Below are positions 57,501 to 64,000 of a DNA stretch of 64,000 nt, piece after piece. The DNA comes from Stieleria marina (lineage in GTDB: Bacteria > Planctomycetota > Planctomycetia > Pirellulales > Pirellulaceae), in assembly GCA_007741555.1 (NCBI GenBank), contig CP036526.1, positions 744,001-808,000 of the forward strand, in the 5' to 3' direction. Each line of letters opens with the position of its first letter. Within the stretch, counting starts at the first letter, position 1. A model generated the notes under the pieces. It saw nothing but the letters and a program-made list of their open reading frames with translations. It was not told the origin of the DNA and did not search any database. The position numbers and the translations under genes are program-made.

Positions 57501-57558
57501 CGTTGACGAACAGAAAGCACGCAGCGCAGACGATGAGAGAACGAGCAAGTCGACTCAC
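54517..57558 (-). CDS. PSD1 / DUF1549-DUF1553 planctomycete cytochrome-c protein with LamG insert
   Basis: About 1013 residues from GTG 57558 ([25 protein letters not shown] signal peptide); the frame is open from ATG 57666, with a less likely N-terminus. [26 protein letters not shown] is the planctomycete cytochrome-c heme motif (CxxCH). DUF1549 follows ([60 protein letters not shown]). A LamG-like concanavalin insert ([14 protein letters not shown]... [23 protein letters not shown]) precedes DUF1553 ([26 protein letters not shown]). It is the first gene of the pair with DUF1501. Secreted, possibly periplasmic electron transfer linked to substrate handling. Confidence 0.9.
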   Translation of the reverse strand: [1013 protein letters not shown]

Positions 57559-57983
57559 GGCGTTTTTGGCGGGACTGAGGTAGGGGCGAGAGGCAGGACC
57601 GACGATTGACGCGCATCCGTTGCAGCGATGCAAGCTTTTTTCAAAACGGTCCACGTCCCATCGCATTCACACTAGGCCATTTTATTGCTCGATTCTGTTC
57701 AGTACTCAACCGCTGCGAATGCAATGACCAAGGTCAGCTAACATGTTATCCAGACCGGGCTCGGACGCTGCCCGGCTTCGATTTTACGAGTCGAACAGGA
57801 TTCAATTCAGCGAGCGAGTATCTGAACAAACGTCCGCAGGGTTGCCCCGTGTGCACCCAATGTCCCGTTTTCCAGGAACCATAACTACACACTCCCTGCC
57901 CGGCTTTGACTCTTTTCAAATCGATTTTGAGTTGCCGCTACAATATCGACTTGATTCATTTCCTTGGAGATCCGGCCCGATTC
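57559..57983. other. Divergent region between PSD1 gene and alpha/beta hydrolase gene
   Basis: About 425 bases if the GTG start at 57558 is used, 317 if the ATG at 57666 is used. It should hold two promoters. Frames within it are short and non-conserved. No palindrome of note. Confidence 0.4.
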
Positions 57984-58850
57984 ATGACACAACTTCGCAT
58001 CCTTTGTTTGTTAATCAGTTTTTTTGCGGCGAACGCCGTTCAATCGTTTGCCGCCGATTCACCGCTGCGCATCCCACTTTGGGCCGAAGGTGCACCAGGC
58101 TCCGTTGATCGGATGCACGAACCAGAAAGATTGGACGGAACCAATGTCAGCAACGTTCATCATCCATCGATCACGCCGTACTTGCCTGCCGAAGGCACTT
58201 CGACTGGCACGGCGATCTTGATCGCTCCGGGCGGCGGCCACAAAAAGTTGTGTTTGGGGCACGAAGGTGATTCGTTGGCGAAGTGGTTCGCTGACCATGG
58301 CATCGCTGCGTTTGTGATGCGATATCGACTTTGCCGTGAACCCGAGTCGACCTATACCTTGGAAGGCGACGCGATGGACGATACTCGTCGTGCGATTCGC
58401 ACCGTCCGGGGCAACGCGAAAAAGTGGAACATTAACCCCGATCGGATTGGCATCGTGGGTTTTTCAGCCGGCGGCGAGCTGGCTGCCTATGCGGGAATGA
58501 ACCCACAGGACGGTGATCTGAACAGCAACGATCCGGTCGAACGTGTTAGTAGTCGACCGGACTTCGTGGGGCTGATCTACCCTGGCAAATCAAGCACATT
58601 TACTGTGAAACGCGGCATGCCACCGGCCTTCATTGCATTCGGCTTCCACGATCGTGATGACATCTCGATTGGTATGGCCAAGGTTTATTTGCAGTACAAG
58701 CAGGCCGACGTGCCATGTGAGATGCACGTCTATAGCAGTGCGGGGCACGGTTTCGGATTCCGCCCCGACTCCAAAACTGCCGCCGGTGATTGGCCGCAAC
58801 GAATGTGCCATTGGTTGATCGACACCAAGCTGCTGGCGGGTAAACCCTAA
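57984..58850 (+). CDS. Secreted alpha/beta-hydrolase (xylan-esterase / lipase-like)
   Basis: A 288-residue protein with a signal peptide (MTQLRILCLLISFFAANAVQSFA). ILIAPGGGHKKLCLGHEGD is the HGG-like oxyanion region, GFSAGGELAAYAG holds the nucleophile Ser of G-x-S-x-G, HDRDD gives the acid, and SSAGHGFGFRP the His. This is the esterase/lipase fold, close to acetylxylan-esterase-like planctomycete enzymes. Exported, so it probably acts on glycans in the periplasm or outside. Alone on the plus strand; substrate unknown. Confidence 0.88.
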   Translation: MTQLRILCLLISFFAANAVQSFAADSPLRIPLWAEGAPGSVDRMHEPERLDGTNVSNVHHPSITPYLPAEGTSTGTAILIAPGGGHKKLCLGHEGDSLAKWFADHGIAAFVMRYRLCREPESTYTLEGDAMDDTRRAIRTVRGNAKKWNINPDRIGIVGFSAGGELAAYAGMNPQDGDLNSNDPVERVSSRPDFVGLIYPGKSSTFTVKRGMPPAFIAFGFHDRDDISIGMAKVYLQYKQADVPCEMHVYSSAGHGFGFRPDSKTAAGDWPQRMCHWLIDTKLLAGKP

Positions 58851-59164
58851 AGCGCCCGATGAAATAGAGGCAAGCGGTCATCGCTGTCTCAACAGAAAAT
58901 CGTTTTCGCTACAAGCAACACGTTAGCGTGACGATTAGGGCAAAGAAATGATGAATGTGCGAAAGAAGCATAGGCCTGATTGATGTCCAAAGTAGCCCGC
59001 AAATCTGCGAGGCCGAACGCTACGGTTGAGCAGTGCAATTCCGTTTTTTTGCCACGTCACCGACAATTGGTTTAGCGACCGAAAACCGAATTGGATCGTC
59101 GTTTCGAAACGACGAAAGGCCGAGCTATGCTCGGCCTTTTTTGTTTCTCGTTGCAGTGCCGTGT
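58851..59164. other. Intergenic region after hydrolase gene
   Basis: About 314 bases between converging genes, containing the 59115-59142 terminator. No gene is seen. Confidence 0.5.
59115..59142. terminator. Rho-independent terminator, convergent junction
   Basis: AAAGGCCGAGC (59115-59125), loop TAT, GCTCGGCCTTT (59129-59139) plus three more T: a near-perfect 11-bp stem. On plus it ends in six T; on minus only three. It sits between the hydrolase (plus, 265 bases upstream) and the lipoprotein gene (minus, 22 bases downstream on its reading direction), so it probably serves the latter and perhaps both. Confidence 0.85.
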
Positions 59165-59635
59165 TTACTTGTCCGCGTAGACCGTAAGGCTTTGTCCGTG
59201 GTGGTACTTTTCCAGAAAGTCTTCGATTGGCCCTTCGGTCGAAAGGTCGAGCGATTCTTTGAGCGACGCGTTGAACGTTAGCATTGCACCCTTCTTTTGA
59301 ATCGCTCGAAGCTCGCACTCGTATTGGTCGCCGTTCCATTGCCAGAAGTGGTGTGGGACTTTCGCCTTCGTCACAAACTCGTGCCATTTGCCAGTTGGAC
59401 AGATGTAGTAGCCTTCCGAAGTGTAGGTGCTGGTAAGCTTATTCCAGAGGCCGGACTTGGGATCCAGCACTTGGATTTCGACGTATTTATCGGGGTATCC
59501 CCAGTATCCGATAAAGGTGATTTCGTCCGTGTGGTGATCATAGGTCTTGCCATGAAACGGCTCGCGCAAGCAGCCTGTGCATGTCGCCATGACGAGTAGG
59601 CCGAAAATCGCAATTTTTCCAGTTGTTGATAACAT
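59165..59635 (-). CDS. Small lipoprotein, hypothetical
   Basis: A 156-residue protein. MLSTTGKIAIFGLLVMATCTGC is a lipoprotein signal with the lipobox Cys at about residue 22. The rest is beta-rich (DEITFIGYWGYPDKYVEIQVLDPKSG, HEFVTKAKVPHHFWQWNGDQYECELRAI). No domain recognised. GGGAGAAAAACATG gives a good ribosome site at ATG 59635. It is 263 bases downstream of the paralogue at 59898. Function unknown. Confidence 0.75.
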   Translation of the reverse strand: MLSTTGKIAIFGLLVMATCTGCLREPFHGKTYDHHTDEITFIGYWGYPDKYVEIQVLDPKSGLWNKLTSTYTSEGYYICPTGKWHEFVTKAKVPHHFWQWNGDQYECELRAIQKKGAMLTFNASLKESLDLSTEGPIEDFLEKYHHGQSLTVYADK

Positions 59636-59897
59636 GTTTTTCTCCCTGTGACGCTTCTCGGAGTCGTTAATAGAACTGCGAAACGAAATGGTTCGCGGTT
59701 GGACGGATAACACTCGCGTCCACTCCCACACTCTAAGATTGCCAGGGGAACAGAACTCCGGTCACGGAATATTCACGTCGCTATAGGGGCGGATGTTGAT
59801 TGAGTGATCGGAGACGGCTGAAACGAACGATGGGCACCGATTTACACCGGCACCCAAGTTCGTGCGATCTGACAAAGCGTTCCTGGCGAAAGCCCTT

Positions 59898-60890
59898 TCA
59901 CTGGTACCACATCCAAACAGTTGCTTTGAACTGAACGCTGAGGCAGGTGGTGTCATTGCCATGGATGGTTAGTTCGTGCTTAGTGACGCTTTGTTCTTGT
60001 TCCTCCAGCGTGTCGCCAGGGCTGACGTACGTGCCGTTACCGAGTGGGAGCGTCCACGCGTTGCTATTCCATTCGAAATTGTCGTCGCAACCAATCCCAC
60101 GAAATTGGTCCGGAATAATTCCGTGTCCGACGCGGTCCAGCGTAAACGGAAACTCGTCCGTGTCGTCCTCCCGTACCGAGATCGCGAGCTTGATTTGTTC
60201 TTCCACGCCGCTGGATTGGAGCACTGCGCCGTACGGTACGTACTCGTCGCCGGTGCCGAGATGGTGGTAGCCACTTCGTTCAGGGTCATGCACAAAATCC
60301 AGGCTAGTTCCGTTGTGCGTATGGTCCTGAGATCCGTTAAAGAGTTGAAAGGTGAATGCCATTTCGCCTTTGCTTAGATCGTCTGAATCGTCCAGGATTT
60401 TTGCTGAAGTCACGAGGACCGATGTTTGCCGTACCCTTGTTCGAAACGCACCCATCTTTGGCTGGGGTGACTGACCGAACGAATGAAAGAACAGCACGTA
60501 ATAGTACAGCGTGTCGGCTTCCAAATCGGTGACCAATAACTCTTGCGGAGTCGCGTCGGTGGTACTGTAGTTGCCAAGCTTCTCGAATTGAATGTCCTGC
60601 TCGTTGTAGAGCATATCGTTGTCCTCTGGAAGCAACATTGATCTGCTCACGACTAACCGCGGAACAACGTTTGCTGTCGTGTGGAACTTCATCTGCGCAA
60701 AGGTGCCCCCACGCCGCGTTTTGATAAAGGAGTTATCGGCCAACGGAGAATCGGGAACAGCGCCGATCGCTTTGTTGATGTCACGCATCGTCCGCTGGTT
60801 GTTGGGTTGTGAGCGGCCAAATTGGGCAGTGGCCAGTTGCGTTTGTGCCATCAAGATGGTCATCGCCAGGAGCAAGAATTTGCGTTGCAT
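59898..60890 (-). CDS. Secreted protein, divergent paralogue pair member 1
   Basis: A 330-residue exported protein (MQRKFLLLAMTILMAQTQLATAQFG signal). The middle reads like an FnIII-type unit (LVTDLEADTLYYYVLFFHSFGQ). A block SVLVTSAKILDDSDDLSKGEMAFTFQLFNG and a later GIGCDDNFEWNS element are shared with the divergent gene at 61091-62044. The two proteins therefore belong to one unknown family. ATG at 60890; the frame upstream to 61091 has no conservation. No known catalytic motif. The acidic block recalls calcium-binding loops but is not an EF hand. Confidence 0.75.
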   Translation of the reverse strand: MQRKFLLLAMTILMAQTQLATAQFGRSQPNNQRTMRDINKAIGAVPDSPLADNSFIKTRRGGTFAQMKFHTTANVVPRLVVSRSMLLPEDNDMLYNEQDIQFEKLGNYSTTDATPQELLVTDLEADTLYYYVLFFHSFGQSPQPKMGAFRTRVRQTSVLVTSAKILDDSDDLSKGEMAFTFQLFNGSQDHTHNGTSLDFVHDPERSGYHHLGTGDEYVPYGAVLQSSGVEEQIKLAISVREDDTDEFPFTLDRVGHGIIPDQFRGIGCDDNFEWNSNAWTLPLGNGTYVSPGDTLEEQEQSVTKHELTIHGNDTTCLSVQFKATVWMWYQ

Positions 60891-61090
60891 TTGATTTTCC
60901 GGGTTTGGGGTTTGCTTTTCGGTGCACCAAAAGCGATGCACCCAAAGATCGCCGTGCCAGTGCGGGGGCGGACACCTTTCAATGCACCCGTGAAAATCAA
61001 TTTGGTTGGCCCATTCAGCCAGCGATTGGCAATCTATCCAGTAGCCCGCCGACGCGCCGTCGACGGAAATTTTCAAACTGGAGAGAAACA

Positions 61091-62044
61091 ATGCCTCGAA
61101 TAATCATGACTCTAAGTGCCGCCCTGTTCTGCTTGGCCGCGAGCAACGCAGCGGCTCAAACCAGCCTGGCGGTCGCAAAGGATTACAAGATTCGCCGTAT
61201 CGTGACGAAGGTAGATCCTGCACCGCCGATCAAGAAAATTCCGCTACAGGTGCTGAACTTTAAGCAGAACGTGGGCGGATCCTTTGTCGAGTTCGAATTC
61301 GCCTCCAACTACAAGGCCGCCGCATTGGTGAACTTGCGAAACGCGTCTTCGTCAACGGATTTGGATGATGCAGAATTGACGTCGCCTGGCAAATTGCACC
61401 GAGTATCGTTGGTCAACCTTCAGCCAAACACGTGGTACGAGGCGCAGATCGATCTTTTACCAAGCGAATCGTTTAACGGCGAAGCGCTTCCCTACAAAGT
61501 CGAGTTCAAAACGCTCCAGCGTCATGTGTACGTCGGCATCACTAATATCCACGTGTTCGATGATTCCGATGAGCTGTCAGCTGGAGACATGAATTTTGTC
61601 TTTCAGATTGGCGATGAACATGGCAACTTCAATGCGCCAGGCAATAGCTGGGATTTCATCAATTTTGATGCCGACTTGCATAGTGGAACCAGCTTTAACC
61701 CAGCCCACGCAGGTAGGCCTCATTTTCTTGCAGCGGAGAACGTGAATTTTGACAAGCTAAAAATCGCTGTCAGCAACTTTGAGACGGACGGTCACCAGTA
61801 CGCCTCGTACATCCCTCCAACCGATATGTACTTGGGATCCGGCTGCCTTTCACGGTCGGAATGGAACAGCGGATTTATCGTCGTCGATATCGCTGGATCG
61901 TTTCTAGCACCCGGCGCCGAAACCGCGCAGCAACGTGAGTCAATGTTGCAGCCGTTTGCAATCATGGTGCCTCCGACCGATGAAACTGATCTGCACTACT
62001 TGGTCGAAGGCCTGATTAGCGTTGGAAACTACGCATCGAACTAA
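61091..62044 (+). CDS. Secreted protein, divergent paralogue pair member 2
   Basis: A 317-residue exported protein (MPRIIMTLSAALFCLAASNAAAQ signal). Shared with its divergent neighbour: LVNLQPNTWYEAQIDLLPSES (FnIII-like), VYVGITNIHVFDDSDELSAGDMNFVFQIGDE, and GSGCLSRSEWNS. GGAGAG lies nine bases before the ATG at 61091 as a ribosome site. The 200-base intergenic region holds both promoters. Function unknown. The 3' end overlaps the convergent gene by four bases. Confidence 0.75.
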   Translation: MPRIIMTLSAALFCLAASNAAAQTSLAVAKDYKIRRIVTKVDPAPPIKKIPLQVLNFKQNVGGSFVEFEFASNYKAAALVNLRNASSSTDLDDAELTSPGKLHRVSLVNLQPNTWYEAQIDLLPSESFNGEALPYKVEFKTLQRHVYVGITNIHVFDDSDELSAGDMNFVFQIGDEHGNFNAPGNSWDFINFDADLHSGTSFNPAHAGRPHFLAAENVNFDKLKIAVSNFETDGHQYASYIPPTDMYLGSGCLSRSEWNSGFIVVDIAGSFLAPGAETAQQRESMLQPFAIMVPPTDETDLHYLVEGLISVGNYASN

Positions 62045-62832
62045 GCCTTAGGCACAACCCAGAACTTGATTTTCTGTTTGGTGATGGAATCGACTTGGAC
62101 GATACAGGAATAGAGTCCACATTCAACGATGGGTTCGTTTTCGATGCTGACATCGTCGGGCGTCAGGTTGGTTTCGAGTGCCGTGTTCACCGCTGCGACC
62201 AGATCTGCCTTATCGAATGGTTCAGTCAGTCGGTTGTCATCATCGGCCTGTTTTTCAATCGTGACGCTCTCGGACGTGCCGCGATCCAAACGGTCACGGG
62301 CAAAGCTGGGCTTGTTGGTGACGCGTCGTTTTAACTGTGATGGATCGAGGACTTCTAAGGTAAAGTCAGCCACGTTTGTGCTCGAAAGGAATTCGTCGAG
62401 TGACGTGATTAGGAAGGGCGAGTTGCAAAAATGGGGCATCACGATGGACAGGTCTTGCCGGTTCACAAGTTTCGGCATCTTCGCGACCGGGAACTCCTCT
62501 TTTGAAGAAAAAACGTAAGTTGTGCCTTCGCTTTCCAGGTTGAGCTGCAACGCATAGTTCAGCGCGTCCACGCCCTTTGGCAGGACTTCGTGATCGCGAC
62601 ACCAGTCAGCGATTCCGGGGCGATCATCAGGTGAAATCGTTCCGTCTAGTAATCCTCTCACGATCGGAAATTGCGTTGGCGAAAGATTCAGTTGACGAAG
62701 CCGCGCGAGGGAGTTGCGTGGCTCCATCCGCTCAATGACGGCCCACATGTCATCTTGCTCAGAAATCTCTTCGTTTGCCCCCGGTCCATCAGTCTGTTTT
62801 CCGGTGAATAGCGACGTAAGCCAACCGATCAT
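62041..62832 (-). CDS. Cytosolic hypothetical protein
   Basis: A 263-residue protein: MIGWLTSLFTGKQTDGPGANEE is followed by an acidic helix and a globular alpha/beta region (WAVIERMEPRNSLARLRQLNLSPTQFPIVRGLLDG, ILPKGV-type DALNYALQLNLES). No family recognised. GGGAGAGCACA precedes ATG 62832 as a strong ribosome site. Its stop and the stop of the plus-strand gene overlap by four bases, an unusual tail-to-tail overlap. No known function. Confidence 0.7.
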   Translation of the reverse strand: MIGWLTSLFTGKQTDGPGANEEISEQDDMWAVIERMEPRNSLARLRQLNLSPTQFPIVRGLLDGTISPDDRPGIADWCRDHEVLPKGVDALNYALQLNLESEGTTYVFSSKEEFPVAKMPKLVNRQDLSIVMPHFCNSPFLITSLDEFLSSTNVADFTLEVLDPSQLKRRVTNKPSFARDRLDRGTSESVTIEKQADDDNRLTEPFDKADLVAAVNTALETNLTPDDVSIENEPIVECGLYSCIVQVDSITKQKIKFWVVPKA

Positions 62833-62947
62833 TGTGCTCTCCCTTGTTCGCGATGGGGACACACCAGAGCGGCGACCCAATGCGGTCAATCATATCACCG
62901 CCGGCGAGCCCGATGCTGCAGGATTCAACAACGCGAGATGGAACCGA

Positions 62948-64000
62948 TCAAACCCGGCGCCAGAACGATGGAAAAATAAGCACAAGCACACTGAACACTT
63001 CGACACGTCCTAACATCATTAGCCAGACAAACAGCAACTTGGCTCCTTGGCTGAATCCGGCGTAGTTCTGTGTCGCGCCGACGACGCCCAGCCCCGGCCC
63101 GATATTATTGAGAGTGGCGGCGACCGCGCTGGCGCTATCAAGCAGCTTTTCGTCGAGCGTGCTTGGTTTATTGACGACGTTGCCGTCAGTGTCGACGGAG
63201 ATTGCCTGTTCAGAGAGCTCCCCGACCACACCCCAAGTACTGTTGGGTTCAAACGTGATCAGCAGCATCCATGAAACGACAAAGAGTCCCAGGATCATAC
63301 AGAAATAGACCTCAATCCCTCGTGTCAGGTTCGGGTCATCAATCGTATTGCCACCGATTCGCAGCAATCGCACGACGCGCGGGCGGTGGGCGCGTTCGAT
63401 TTCGAGACGCAGGATTTTGTAAAACAAGACGTGCCGGATCACCTTCATGCCGCCACCCGTGCTGCCAGCGCAGCCGCCGATGAACATCAGAATTAGCAAA
63501 CTGCCACGCGCAAAATTATTCCATTGATCGAAGTCGGCGGTTCCGTAGCCAGTCGTCGTCAGGATAGACACGACATTAAACATCCCATAGCGAAGCGAAC
63601 CTCCAAACGATTCGAATCCCTGGTCGCTGTGTCGCATGCCAAAGAAAATGATACCCGCCGTCACAGCGACAATGATTCCAATAAAGGCTCGGAATTCGAT
63701 ATCGCGAAACAGGTTCTTGGGACCGTTAATGCAGCACAAAAATAGTAGCGTGAAATTCGTTCCCGCCAAAATCATAAACACGATGGTCGACGTTTCGATT
63801 CCCACACTATCGAATCCGCCTAGCGATCGGTTGTAAGTGCTGAATCCGCCTGTTGCCATCGTTCCAAACGCGTGGCACAGCCCATCAAATAATGTCATGC
63901 CTTGGATCATGTAGACAATCGTAAGGATGACATTCAGGCCGATGTACATTCCTGCAAACGAGAGCGCTGTTTTTTGCATGCGCGGCATCGAGTTTTCTTT
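62948..64000 (-). CDS. trkH: Potassium uptake protein TrkH/KtrB type, 3' part (runs off window)
   Basis: At least 351 residues of an inner-membrane K+ channel subunit; the 5' end lies past 64000. Pore-loop glycines occur in GTMATGGFSTYN, ILTTTGYGTADFD, GGCAGSTGGGMKVIRHVL and NNIGPGLGVVG, covering the last three or four P-loops. Multiple TM helices alternate with them. K+ enters with help of the TrkA/KtrA regulator, not in the window. 116 bases separate its stop from the preceding gene on the same strand. Confidence 0.9.
   Translation of the reverse strand, partial: KENSMPRMQKTALSFAGMYIGLNVILTIVYMIQGMTLFDGLCHAFGTMATGGFSTYNRSLGGFDSVGIETSTIVFMILAGTNFTLLFLCCINGPKNLFRDIEFRAFIGIIVAVTAGIIFFGMRHSDQGFESFGGSLRYGMFNVVSILTTTGYGTADFDQWNNFARGSLLILMFIGGCAGSTGGGMKVIRHVLFYKILRLEIERAHRPRVVRLLRIGGNTIDDPNLTRGIEVYFCMILGLFVVSWMLLITFEPNSTWGVVGELSEQAISVDTDGNVVNKPSTLDEKLLDSASAVAATLNNIGPGLGVVGATQNYAGFSQGAKLLFVWLMMLGRVEVFSVLVLIFPSFWRRV

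Overview
The window reads as a chromosomal segment of a planctomycete, most likely a Pirellulaceae/Rhodopirellula-type marine bacterium. This is inferred from gene content, not from any database search. The evidence is a DUF1549/DUF1553 cytochrome-c gene paired with a DUF1501 gene, secreted PQQ-type beta-propellers, a kinase-like protein with a planctomycete-style N-terminus and periplasmic tail, a ten-EF-hand secreted protein, a Cys-Gly-rich secreted protein, and many short-spaced genes on both strands. lpxB and a Wza-like exporter show a Gram-negative outer membrane. I saw no rRNA, tRNA, CRISPR array, insertion sequence or prophage. The window looks like ordinary core chromosome with lineage-specific accessory genes.

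Layout. 1-2.7 kb: 5' end of purD (minus), then two tandem cupredoxin-like secreted proteins, the second with a degraded copper site. 2.7-5.2 kb: minus-strand group cobA-hemD fusion, carboxymuconolactone-decarboxylase-like gene and mobA. 5.4-9.4 kb: rpsT with a strong terminator, dapL-type aminotransferase, two coupled paralogous membrane proteins, and a soluble histidine kinase. 9.6-15.3 kb: carbohydrate storage genes (GH57 glucanotransferase/amylase, galT-like, glgA), all minus. 15.7-22.3 kb: a 1151-residue membrane pseudokinase, a CDP-tyvelose-epimerase-like SDR, a methyltransferase and hemB. 23-26.4 kb: TPR protein and Wza-like polysaccharide export protein. 26.5-31.4 kb: EF-hand protein, FAD amine oxidoreductase, beta-CASP metallo-beta-lactamase RNase, two small planctomycete-type hypotheticals.

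31.5-36.2 kb is the most unusual cluster: KS (FabF-like), a hot-dog dehydratase homologue lacking the catalytic His, an ACP with a long insert before the last helix, an intact FabZ-like dehydratase, then a YdcZ-type transporter, panD and a pseudo-receiver lacking the phospho-acceptor Asp. The KS, ACP and two hot-dog proteins form a plausible dedicated acyl-chain pathway. panD makes beta-alanine, the precursor of the ACP 4'-phosphopantetheine arm.

36.4-41.8 kb: two secreted PQQ-type propellers and a cupin. 42.5-46 kb: Cys/Gly-repeat secreted protein, lpxB and a membrane protein. 46-53 kb: dnaE2 without imuA/imuB beside it, a multi-TM protein, an NfeD/ClpP-class membrane protease and a secreted helical protein. 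53-59 kb: the DUF1501 + PSD1/DUF1549/DUF1553 pair and an alpha/beta hydrolase. 59-62.9 kb: a lipoprotein, a divergently transcribed pair of paralogous secreted proteins of unknown family, and a cytosolic hypothetical. 62.9-64 kb: 3' part of trkH, running off the window.

Several gene pairs here consist of one active-looking copy and one that has lost its key residues (cupredoxins, hot-dog dehydratases), alongside a pseudokinase and a pseudo-receiver. That recurring theme is the main scientific interest of the window.
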